The notes beneath the pieces are model-generated. The model saw nothing but the letters and a program-made list of their open reading frames with translations. It had not been told where the DNA came from and made no database searches. A stretch of 62,329 nucleotides of DNA from NCBI RefSeq assembly GCF_015558675.1, contig NZ_JADMOL010000007.1, positions 201,188 to 263,516 of the forward strand, written 5' to 3'. The DNA is from Paenibacillus sp. 1001270B_150601_E10. GTDB lineage: Bacteria > Bacillota > Bacilli > Paenibacillales > Paenibacillaceae. The position numbers and the translations under genes are program-made. Positions within the stretch are counted from its first letter, which is position 1, and the number at the start of each line of letters is the position of its first letter. This document shows, piece by piece, positions 53,915 to 61,836 of the stretch.

Positions 53915-55305
53915 CCTTGGTTAGCTTCCTTCACAGTTACAAACGGCAATGATTCTTCATTTGCTTCTTTAATATCCCTAATAAAATCTTCATATTGATA
54001 GCTTCTCGGAAAGTAAGAGAATTTCTTCAATGTAAAGTAATCATCCTCACTCATAACAGAACGGGAAAGATCGTTACCTAATTGGAGCGATTGTTCATAA
54101 TCAATTTCATCACTAAGGTGCATGTATGAATACCCAAGTGCGTCGGAAGTGTCTATTACGGTTGCGCCTAAAGAATTAAAGTAATCATAATTACAATAAG
54201 GACCATAAACTACAACCGGATTAACGGATACCCCTTTAATAAATTCTTTATTCGACAGCAGCCACTTCTTAGTTTCTGCGATAGTCTCGAGATTTTCTCC
54301 TGCGTACAATAATACATTTACTTTTACATTGATACCTTCTTTATGACATGCTTTTATTAATAACTGGGCTTTTTCAAGATACGATTCAGGCTTCTTAGTT
54401 TTGTTCATCGCTTTTAATTGTCTAATGCTGGCAGACTCCAAACCAAGGTCGACTACTTTCAAACCCGCTTGTGCTAACTCATGAATTATCTCTGGAGTTA
54501 ACGCATCCACACGGCTTTCACAGCGCCACTTAATTGCCAAATTTTCTTTTATGTATAACTCTTTAAATTTTCTTGCCCATGATAAACCTGGGAGGAACAG
54601 TGATGCTTCAAAATAAAAGTTAATGTCATCGCATTGATACATATCAATGGCACGCTTTATTTCACTTATTAATTTTGTTGGTTCTTTAAGTTGCGTGATA
54701 GGAACATTTTTCTCCATGCAAAATGAACATCCTCTCCCGCATCCCCTTGAAACTTCGATAGATGGCTGGTATTCTTTAAAATCATAAAGTAGTGTATAGT
54801 CCAACTCGTAAAAACACTCTACCTTATCTACCATTACTTCTATTGATTTCCATTTTCCTGGATATAAGGCTTGTTCAATTACTTCATCTCCTAGCCCAGT
54901 TATCCATAAATCGACTTCTGGTATTTTGCTTTTAATCCATTCATCCGAGTCCCCTATAACCCATCTTCCACCACCGACTATTTTCAGCTCGTATTCATTT
55001 TTAACCAACCCACAGAACTCCTTAGCCCATGGTAAAGAGTAGTAACTAGGAATAGATAATAAAATGGGGTATTTTAACTGATTTAAATCTATATCCGAAT
55101 CTTTGATTATCTTTATTAATTCATGAGGTTTTCTATATTCGCCTTGAAACATTTTTACAGTATATCCTCTATTTTTAAGAACTGTCGCCAACCCTAACAA
55201 ACCATAATTGAGATACCGATTCATTCGGTTAAATGGGTTATTTTCTTTCTTTGCTTTTAAAAGCCCTGTAGAAACTAAAACTACTGTTTTTTCTCCCATT
55301 TGCAT
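53911..55305 (-). CDS. B12-binding-type radical SAM protein
   Basis: 464 residues from ATG 55305 (GAGG 6 bases upstream; GTG 55311 and ATG 55299 are alternatives). An N-terminal Rossmann-like region (about 5-170, resembling the B12-binding part of class B radical SAM proteins) is followed by the radical SAM core with cluster motif CGRGCSFC (CxxxCxxC, near 190-197), and later GLKVVDLGLESASIRQL and VNVLLYAGENLETI typical of the B12-dependent class. The stop overlaps the nucleotide-kinase pseudogene start. The closeness to a nucleotide kinase recalls prokaryotic viperins, but the sequence lacks the viperin look, so that is only an analogy. Reaction unknown. Confidence 0.82.
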   Translation of the reverse strand: MQMGEKTVVLVSTGLLKAKKENNPFNRMNRYLNYGLLGLATVLKNRGYTVKMFQGEYRKPHELIKIIKDSDIDLNQLKYPILLSIPSYYSLPWAKEFCGLVKNEYELKIVGGGRWVIGDSDEWIKSKIPEVDLWITGLGDEVIEQALYPGKWKSIEVMVDKVECFYELDYTLLYDFKEYQPSIEVSRGCGRGCSFCMEKNVPITQLKEPTKLISEIKRAIDMYQCDDINFYFEASLFLPGLSWARKFKELYIKENLAIKWRCESRVDALTPEIIHELAQAGLKVVDLGLESASIRQLKAMNKTKKPESYLEKAQLLIKACHKEGINVKVNVLLYAGENLETIAETKKWLLSNKEFIKGVSVNPVVVYGPYCNYDYFNSLGATVIDTSDALGYSYMHLSDEIDYEQSLQLGNDLSRSVMSEDDYFTLKKFSYFPRSYQYEDFIRDIKEANEESLPFVTVKEANQG

Positions 55306-55608
55306 CCCCACCTCGTTTTAATGTCATATCACTTTCATATATTTTTATAATTAAAATTTCATTTTGCATAATAATTACTGCTCATTATTTATTATTTGTT
55401 CATAAATTCTATTTAGGTAAATAATGGAATTACCAATAACATTCTCAATAAATCAGAATTTAAAGGGTACCAACAATAAGTATATGGCCGGTGTGAGAGC
55501 TTTTTTATTTCCACTGCCTACATTACTGAGCGCTTCAACGACCAAGAATTTATACTTACTGCTGTTTTCCAAGTTCTATAAGTACGAAAGCAGACAGAAA
55601 ATAAAAAG

Positions 55609-56209
55609 TTAGACAACACTAATACATTCTACAAATCTTTTATACTTACTTTTTTTATTTAAATTAAACTGAATGCCCATTTCTGTAAGAGCATTCATAA
55701 TATAATTACACTCTCCATCATTTCTGACTCCTTCAACTTCAAGTTCGAAGAATTCGTGTCCACCTGGGAATAATGAATGATCTAGCTCAAACAAAAAATT
55801 ATCTACTAAATTAATTTTTTGACGTTCATTCTCGATATATCCGAGCAAAGTTAGTTTAGAAGAATCAACAATGTCCCCAAGATCTACTTTGTCATAAGAA
55901 ATTTTTTCAACTAGCTTGGAAGGGTTCGATTTAAAGCACTCAAATTCATATGCAGTAATTTGCTTCTCAATCTCTATCGAAGATAGGAACTGATTCTTAT
56001 CTTTGAGTTTCATTTTTAGGCAAAGCAACCAATTACTATCTTCTTTTCGAACTCTAAGTGTTATACCCACTTTTATCAAGAGTAAAGTCGTACGTATCAA
56101 AATAGTAATTAACCTGATTAACAGGTACATTATTATCTGAGCATTTTAGAATCTTCATGTAGGAATCATTTTCAAGTAGGAGTTTAAGTTCTTTCTCAGT
56201 AGAATTCAT
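55609..56209 (-). pseudogene. CYTH-domain phosphatase, frameshifted
   Basis: ATG 56209 with GGAG 10 bases upstream begins NSTEKELKLLLE, carrying the ExExK signature that defines CYTH proteins (thiamine triphosphatase, class IV adenylate cyclase). The frame continues through QVNYYFDTYDF to LDKSGYNT and then stops at a frameshift in an A4 run (plus 56071-56074); removing one A restores KVGITLRVRKED, then YIENERQKINLV and FPGGHEFFELEVEG, the rest of a CYTH domain to 55609. A single-base lesion: pseudogene, or a sequencing error. Expected enzyme size is about 200 residues. The gap 55306-55608 has no convincing gene. Confidence 0.78.
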
Positions 56210-56289
56210 AATATGTCAGCTCCTTTAACATTTTAAAACGATGAACCCTCAATAGTGAGTTCATCGTTCAAATTCATGTTAACATAGTA

Positions 56290-57879
56290 TTATTCATTTT
56301 CCATATTCTGTTTGTTAGAGATTTGGGTAAGCTGGGGCAGGATATGTTCAGAAGCAAATTTTTTAAATTCACTTATACGTTCCTGGTTCAAACTATACAC
56401 CCTTAAGATACGCAACCCATTATTCAAAGACTGAATTATCTGTGAGCTAGTCCTTATTTTTTGAGGTGATACAACATAATAACCTAAACTTGATTTCTCT
56501 AAAAGTTGTGCTCCTTGACCCATATCTTTTAAAGGAAACCGTTCGTCACTGAATTTCATTAACTGAGATTCACCAAATTCTTTTATGATTTGTTCGAAGC
56601 CTTCGGAAAATTTAGCACTTAACGTGGTAACCTTATCTTTTTCATCGATAAACTCCTCTACTTCATAAACTCTTTTCCACAGATTTCTTTTTCTTATATC
56701 TTCAAGTGTTTTTTTTCTCTCCTTTCCAAGTTTTTTAAGGAGATGATTAATAAACTGTTCATCACTTAAGGAAACATATAACTCTTCAAAATCCTTTGCC
56801 GTCAATTGCTTCTCTGACCAACTTGTAAAATTCAATCCTTTTTCTTCAGTAACGTAATTTAACATTGCCCTACAAGCTTCATTGGTCTTATGACCATATA
56901 CTTGGACATACATCTCGTATCTAGCTTGAAGGAAATTTTCAACAGCATGTAATCCACTCTGCTTTAACCCTAATCTTATCTTTTTATCATTAATAGCATA
57001 CGCTAACATTGATTTAAGAACTCTAGCTTCAGAGTAGTTACCATATGGAACTCCTGCGAAATAGCTATCGCGCTTAAGGTAGTCCATCCTATCGCAATCA
57101 ATCGGTGCACTAGCAACTATATCATTAAGTAATTGAAGAATATCATACTCTTGGTTAAATATTGGAACCATTAACTTTCCTAAAGCTAATTCTGGTTTCA
57201 GGATGGTTAGAATATTATAAATGGATTCTTGTGAGCACCCAATTTTATGCAAAATCTTATATATAAAATAGCAAGATACGTGCTCATGTTCAATTCTAAC
57301 ATCTGTTTTCTCCTTTTTAATCTGCTTAAGCTCATAATCTCTTAATAGTTGTTTAATACTTGAAATAAAGATATCATCTCCGCCTACATTTTCATCAGAA
57401 GAGATTATTCGTAAAAATTCATCCACATTCGGTGCAAATGCATCGAATAAATGTGATAATGGGCCATGCCCAATATCGTGAAGAAGTGCAGCTAACCTAA
57501 GCTCAATAAAAGTCTGTTTGAAAAGTTCTTTATTTTCTCTTAGATGTCCATTTAAATCTATACCTACACCTCTTGTTAGCGCGGAATTGAAGTCATCCTC
57601 GCTGTTTGCTATATCTCCTCGTCGCTTAGCAATGTAACCGTTCTCAAGAACAGCAAGTAACATTTGATGTGCATAATTCATGACGCCAATAGAATGTTCG
57701 AATCTAGTATGTTTTGCAGAAGGAAATACTTTATATAAAAACGAATTTTGCCTTACATGATGAAGTCTATTAAATAGAGGAGATTCAACTACACTCATCT
57801 CCTCCATAGTTAGATGAATAACTCCGTGAATTGGGTCATTTATACTACGTACGAGCCCTAGTTCCTCTACAAATTCCAA
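56290..57879 (-). CDS. HD-domain phosphohydrolase (COG1078 / dNTPase-like)
   Basis: 529 residues from TTG 57879, with AGGAGGG 6 bases upstream. The N-terminal half is the HD domain of the dGTPase/SAMHD1-like superfamily: TRFEHSIGVMNYAHQM (His62), LRLAALLHDIGHGPLSH (His134-Asp135) and DCDRMDYLKRD (261-271). It likely hydrolyses dNTPs or another nucleotide. The C-terminal half is unrecognised. It is followed, 80 bases on, by the CYTH-like gene, so both may belong to one transcript. Upstream 57880-58182 is an AT-rich gap. Confidence 0.85.
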   Translation of the reverse strand: MEFVEELGLVRSINDPIHGVIHLTMEEMSVVESPLFNRLHHVRQNSFLYKVFPSAKHTRFEHSIGVMNYAHQMLLAVLENGYIAKRRGDIANSEDDFNSALTRGVGIDLNGHLRENKELFKQTFIELRLAALLHDIGHGPLSHLFDAFAPNVDEFLRIISSDENVGGDDIFISSIKQLLRDYELKQIKKEKTDVRIEHEHVSCYFIYKILHKIGCSQESIYNILTILKPELALGKLMVPIFNQEYDILQLLNDIVASAPIDCDRMDYLKRDSYFAGVPYGNYSEARVLKSMLAYAINDKKIRLGLKQSGLHAVENFLQARYEMYVQVYGHKTNEACRAMLNYVTEEKGLNFTSWSEKQLTAKDFEELYVSLSDEQFINHLLKKLGKERKKTLEDIRKRNLWKRVYEVEEFIDEKDKVTTLSAKFSEGFEQIIKEFGESQLMKFSDERFPLKDMGQGAQLLEKSSLGYYVVSPQKIRTSSQIIQSLNNGLRILRVYSLNQERISEFKKFASEHILPQLTQISNKQNMENE

Positions 57880-58096
57880 AACAAACCCTCCTAAAAAATC
57901 ACTTTTAATTTAGACAATATTTCCATATCATTTTAAGTCAAACCCTACATATATATCAATTTTTAAAAATTAATTTAAAAATATTTCTAAATATTACATA
58001 AAACTCTACCAACCTTAGCTATCTGGAATATGAGAAATCGCAGAAAACATAAGTAACAGAACTATTGGCACTATTTTCTTTTACTATAACAAAAAA

Positions 58097-58121
58097 AGGC
58101 TCCTACCTGCAGTAGGAGCCT
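58097..58121 (-). terminator. Terminator (rlmD-like scrap or DUF4365 gene)
   Basis: Perfect 9-bp stem AGGCTCCTA / TAGGAGCCT with a 7-base loop, followed by seven T on the minus strand. It may have been the terminator of the rlmD copy whose tail lies just upstream. Confidence 0.85.
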
Positions 58122-58182
58122 CATTTCGACAATTACCTTGCTGTTCACTATATTGTTAATTGAAAGACATTTGAGAACCTAT

Positions 58183-58233
58183 TTAACTCCTCACCAATAA
58201 AGCCACACTCTCCACATGTGACGAGGTGACAGG
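58183..58233 (-). pseudogene. 3'-terminal scrap resembling rlmD (23S rRNA uracil methyltransferase)
   Basis: The minus strand ends PVTSSHVESVALLVRS followed by TAA at 58185-58183. HVES-V-ALL is the classic last strand of RlmD/TrmA enzymes (usually FPxTSHVESVVLL). Only about 16 codons show this, with no ribosome binding site or longer frame, so it is a relic. It may be the attachment-site remnant of an element inserted in the end of rlmD. Confidence 0.5.
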
Positions 58234-58288
58234 GAGTACAGAGAGTAGCGTTAAACGGTGGAATGACATTTGCTCACTCATTTTATTG

Positions 58289-59563
58289 TTAGATTATCTT
58301 CTCTAATTCATAATGAATTATTGCTAAATGAACAGGAAATTTTTCGATGAATTGAGTGTATAAATAAAACTCGTTTCCTTGTTCTTGTTCTATTGCTATT
58401 GCAAGGTTATCTAAATCTGTAAGCGCATTGTAAAGAGCTCTGTTTAGTTTACGACATTCATAAGGCGGTAAAATATCACTCATTAAAAGGAAGTTTGTTC
58501 TATAGTTTTTTCTCTTTGAACTAATATGTTCATAAAATCCCGATTTATCAACTTCATTAAAAAGTTTCGTTAAATTATCCAACTCGTATTTAGCGAAAGT
58601 AACTATACTTCTAATTTTTTTGAAGTAGTCATTCTTAGAAGTGGAGTTTAATAAGAGAAATTCATGCAATGGTCTATAATTATCATCCCATTTGATTCTT
58701 ATGTTATGACTTTTAATATAGTGGTCGAACTCTTTTAGGAGAATTGGTTCATTTTTGCCATTGTTGTTTATCCATTCACTGCGACAAATAGGTAAACCAA
58801 ACTCATTTTGAATTATATCATCATAAAAATAAAGCCATACATATTCAGGATTATTCGCATCGTTCCCTGACTCTAAGACTTTTTTGAAATAATTATTATT
58901 TTTCACTTTTTCATTTATCTTTTTTATAAGTTCAATTAAAGAATCCTTCGAACTTGCAAATGAACGTTCAACATAAACTTTTGCACTAATTCTTCTTTTC
59001 GTACCAGTTGAATTATCCTTTTCTTCCAATATGGTAAAATAGTATTCGCTTGTTTCTTGCTTCCTCCATTGCTGTTGTTCATTAACTCCTACTTTTGAGA
59101 TGCTCTCTATGGCATTATAAAATTCAGCATCCTCTTTAACCTCATTTTGAATTGGTATTCTAATTCTTATAGTCGACGTGTTTTTTCTCCAATCTACACC
59201 CTTACTATCCAATTCCTGAAAGATATATTTCTGCGCCCATATCCAGTAGGCTTTTTCCTCAGTAACACCGTAAATTACTAAGATGACTGGAAAATCACAT
59301 ACATCACAAAAATTCAAAAATTTTATAGGGCAATCAAAAACAACTGAGTCTTCATTATATTTCAGTTCATTAGTTGCCTTTAACTGCACCTTAATTATCT
59401 TAGCTGTAGTTTCGCCCTCATCGGTAAAAAATTCAATCTCACCATCGATGTCATTGTCCTTTTCTTGTGTTCTGTATTTCCATCCATTGGAAACGATTGT
59501 TTTTTCAATAAATACTTTAGATAAATACTCAGAAATTTGCTTTGAATCGAGCTTAGAACGCAC
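58289..59563 (-). CDS. DUF4365 nuclease-like protein
   Basis: 424 residues from GTG 59563 with AAAGGAG 10 bases upstream. The first 150 residues are DUF4365, a PD-(D/E)XK restriction-like fold: DNDIDGEIEF (about 36-45) and IIKVQLKAT (about 56-64) supply the D...QxK active site. The C-terminal 270 residues are helical and not recognised. Such genes recur in defence islands and on mobile elements. It lies between the rlmD scrap and the recombinase region, so it may be cargo of that element. Confidence 0.78.
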   Translation of the reverse strand: MRSKLDSKQISEYLSKVFIEKTIVSNGWKYRTQEKDNDIDGEIEFFTDEGETTAKIIKVQLKATNELKYNEDSVVFDCPIKFLNFCDVCDFPVILVIYGVTEEKAYWIWAQKYIFQELDSKGVDWRKNTSTIRIRIPIQNEVKEDAEFYNAIESISKVGVNEQQQWRKQETSEYYFTILEEKDNSTGTKRRISAKVYVERSFASSKDSLIELIKKINEKVKNNNYFKKVLESGNDANNPEYVWLYFYDDIIQNEFGLPICRSEWINNNGKNEPILLKEFDHYIKSHNIRIKWDDNYRPLHEFLLLNSTSKNDYFKKIRSIVTFAKYELDNLTKLFNEVDKSGFYEHISSKRKNYRTNFLLMSDILPPYECRKLNRALYNALTDLDNLAIAIEQEQGNEFYLYTQFIEKFPVHLAIIHYELEKII

Positions 59564-59623
59564 TACTTCGTCACTCCTTTACAGGTATCAAACTTCTCTA
59601 TTTCAACCATATTCTTATCAGTT

Positions 59624-59905
59624 TTAATATGTAGGAGAATAGATTCTGTTAGTATCTGTGTCGATAACAAAATCCACTTGCACATCTGCCGAATACGGCA
59701 CTATCACAAAATTATGTAGATTACAAAATACTTCGGCTAGTTCCTTAATATCTGTGACTTGTGTCAATGCATCATGATACATTCTCTTCAACTCAAATTG
59801 ATTACATTTCCTACCGTAAACAATAATTTGTTGAAAAAAACATCGATTTCGACTAACATAGCTCTCACGACTGGGTGCTAACCAATCAATATAGCTTGAA
59901 ATGTA
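59624..59905 (-). pseudogene. Remnant of an unrecognised gene
   Basis: An open frame of about 90 codons without an ATG start, ending at TAA 59624-59626, with gene-like composition (for example NQFELKRMYHDALTQVTDIK and NFVIVPYSADVQVDFVID). It is cut at its 5' side by stops. No family recognised. Probably the end of a truncated gene. Confidence 0.38.
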
Positions 59906-60266
59906 TTAAATATAGCTTATCATCATGATGTTTGCTTTCGCAATGATGTACCCAGTGCCTGACGATTCGTTTTTGCTCTCTCATTCAGAGTTTACCTCTA
60001 TTTTCCCCTTGAGAAATTTTGCCCATTTGGTTGTCCTACTCATAAAAGGTGCAATTTTATAACCTAATTATCGAAACTTTCTGCTCTTCTTTACTCCTAA
60101 AATAGTCAGTTACCACCATTCCAAAGTGTGAAATAGTTAAGTTCGTTTTCTTCCGTTATTTACAGATTTGTACAGCTTCTGTATGTCTACTGGGGACATC
60201 GTTACCATGCATATGTTAAAGATAGACACCCCCTCCTTATCATGTAATAAAAGGGGTGAGAAGAAT
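59906..60266. other. Non-coding interval
   Basis: 361 bases, AT-rich. No gene, terminator or clear repeat recognised. The last part forms the leader of the small helix-turn-helix gene at 60267. Confidence 0.5.
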
Positions 60267-60470
60267 ATGGTTATTAAGAGTGATAGACTGCTGACTCTGG
60301 AAGAAGCGGCATACTTCCTAAACTTATCACCACGAACTCTTTATCGTAAGATTCACGATAATGAACTCTTGGCGTTAAAGATAGGTAGCCTGTGGCGGCT
60401 TGAACCGGAAGAGGTCATGAACTACGCAAGGAAACAACAAAATCGAATTGGAGGAATACAACTTGGCTAA
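60267..60470 (+). CDS. Excisionase-family helix-turn-helix protein
   Basis: 67 residues from ATG 60267 with AAGGGGTGAG upstream. Sequence LLTLEEAAYFLNLSPRTLYRKIHDNE followed by LALKIGSLWRLEPEEVMNYA is the MerR-like/winged-helix DNA-binding domain (HTH_17) of excisionases and small regulators on mobile elements. It overlaps the next gene by 8 bases. Likely part of the integrative element with the serine recombinase at 61833. Confidence 0.82.
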   Translation: MVIKSDRLLTLEEAAYFLNLSPRTLYRKIHDNELLALKIGSLWRLEPEEVMNYARKQQNRIGGIQLG

Positions 60471-60702
60471 TTACACTTTGGCAACTATCGCCCGAAAGCT
60501 ATCGGCTTCCAATCGTGGTCAGTTCGTATCCGAAGACTCTGTTTATCAATGGGTTAAATCCGGTCAATTACGGGTTCAAAGAATCCCTTACAATGAGCGA
60601 GGATACGGTAAATATCCTTATGAAGTGGAAGAAGACCACCTTATTGATGTTCTACATAATAAGGGATTTGATGTAGCTTCGCTCTTTCCTAAGTCTCAGT
60701 AG
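60463..60702 (+). CDS. Small second DNA-binding-like protein
   Basis: TTG 60463 has GGAGG 8 bases upstream (TTG 60448 is also open), giving 79 residues: LANYTLATIARKL, then ENSVYQW-like EDSVYQWVKSGQLRVQRIP and a polar C-terminus. The region EDSVYQWVKSGQLRVQ resembles the second helix-turn-helix of excisionase-type proteins. Overlap with the previous gene shows co-translation. Function: probably excision or transcription control of the element, inferred. Confidence 0.6.
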   Translation: MANYTLATIARKLSASNRGQFVSEDSVYQWVKSGQLRVQRIPYNERGYGKYPYEVEEDHLIDVLHNKGFDVASLFPKSQ

Positions 60703-61286
60703 TGTTGGTTGTATTCTCACATGAGCGAAATGCCCCTACTTTAATTAGTGGGGGCTAGTAACGAAACAATTTGCTCATTATAACGATTATTCTTATAGAA
60801 ATAACATATACGCATTACCCGTGGTCGCAGAAGAACACGTTAAAAAATGCCCCTGCGTTCACAAGTAGGTGTTGCCCCGTTAGATGGACAGGTATTTGTT
60901 TTTGAAGTTGTACTTCATTCTCAGATACTACAATCATTTGTAGCCCCGTCACGGTCGCCTAAAGGCGAGGGATTCATGACAGAGCATGTTTATCATGCAC
61001 GTGGTAAAGCCGTACCTGAGCATGTCTGATGTCATGCAGGAAACCTAAACCCACATGTGTTTCTTATTCCCCTACCCCATTAAGGGGAATAATGTTTCCT
61101 TACCCACCTGTGTTTCCATTAAATAAATAATCCAAAAAAAATCAGGGCGAAGCCCCCGAGCGAAGCGAAGCGGAGCGACCACAAGAAGACGTAACCCACC
61201 CCAAAGGGGTGGGGAGAAGAACAACACTAGTCGTAAGTCTTCATACTCTTTGATATGATGAATTTATAACCATAATTAGGGATGTG
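60703..61286. other. Non-coding interval with several hairpins
   Basis: About 580 bases without a supported gene. It holds inverted repeats: GCCCC / GGGGC near 60731-60756, a GCATG / CATGC pair near 60981-60997, CCTG / CAGG with inner ATG pairs near 61016-61042, and a perfect CCCACCCC-AAA-GGGGTGGG hairpin at 61195-61213. A GCGAAGCGAAGCGGAGCG repeat lies near 61160. The structured DNA could be a transfer or replication region of an element, or messenger leaders. Confidence 0.5.
61195..61213. other. Perfect 8-bp hairpin with AAA loop
   Basis: CCCACCCC AAA GGGGTGGG. No T-run follows, so not a standard terminator. In the structured non-coding interval between the excisionase genes and the recombinase. 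Confidence 0.65.
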
Positions 61287-61592
61287 ATGTATAAAATGAA
61301 ATTCCCTACACACCTAGACGGTGCAGAAGTCTTAAAAACTACAACTAATGATACATCACGCAAATTAAGTTCAGTCATATTTGAGGAAGAAGATGGAACT
61401 ACTAATGAAGTTTTTATAACTGCATTAGCAATAATAAAATACAAGGATGATGATAGATACTACCTGTTCTTATGCGACTGTAATTGGGAAGTTGTTAATG
61501 ACTTCCTTCTTGATACTATGAGTGAAGCAATGAATTGTGCAAGAATGAATTTCTCTGTCAATTCAAATGATTGGATTACTCTTATTGATTAG
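61287..61592 (+). CDS. Hypothetical 101-residue protein
   Basis: ATG 61287 (GTG 61284 and ATG 61296 are alternatives), with a weak AGGGATG site upstream. The protein (FPTHLDGAEVLKTTTNDTSR, then acidic EEEDGTTNEV and DDRYYLFLCDCNWEV) has no signal peptide or membrane segment. No family recognised. Part of the mobile-element region, upstream of the recombinase. Confidence 0.6.
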   Translation: MYKMKFPTHLDGAEVLKTTTNDTSRKLSSVIFEEEDGTTNEVFITALAIIKYKDDDRYYLFLCDCNWEVVNDFLLDTMSEAMNCARMNFSVNSNDWITLID

Positions 61593-61680
61593 CTATCAAA
61601 TTATCGTTTTATTATTTTCAGAATGATTCGCAACAGCCCCCCACCATAAAACGATGGTTACCTTGGAGGGGGAATCAACA

Positions 61681-61836
61681 ATGAAAATTGAACGCACATT
61701 CGTAGGAATAGCTTCCCTAGAGGATATTTTATCCTCGATACTAAGCCTTCAGATTGACACTATTGAAGCCCAAAAGTACGATAATGATAGAGCAAATGTC
61801 ATTCCTTCACACATGGAAGGAGTGGCGAAACAATGA
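61681..61836 (+). CDS. Small protein of 51 residues, coupled to the recombinase
   Basis: ATG 61681 with GGAGGGGG upstream. Sequence starts MKIERTFVGIASLEDILSS and ends with a short polar tail; probably soluble. Its stop overlaps the recombinase start (ATGA), so it is the leader gene of the recombinase operon. No family recognised. Confidence 0.65.
   Translation: MKIERTFVGIASLEDILSSILSLQIDTIEAQKYDNDRANVIPSHMEGVAKQ

Noticed and set aside
53911..55305. Prokaryotic viperin call for the radical SAM gene
   Set aside because: The order of an N-terminal Rossmann-like region then CxxxCxxC and the overall length fit the B12-binding class, not viperin; only the neighbouring kinase recalls viperin loci.
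60168..60266. Extended start of the excisionase-like gene
   Set aside because: The extra residues precede a good ribosome binding site in front of ATG 60267 and lack family similarity.
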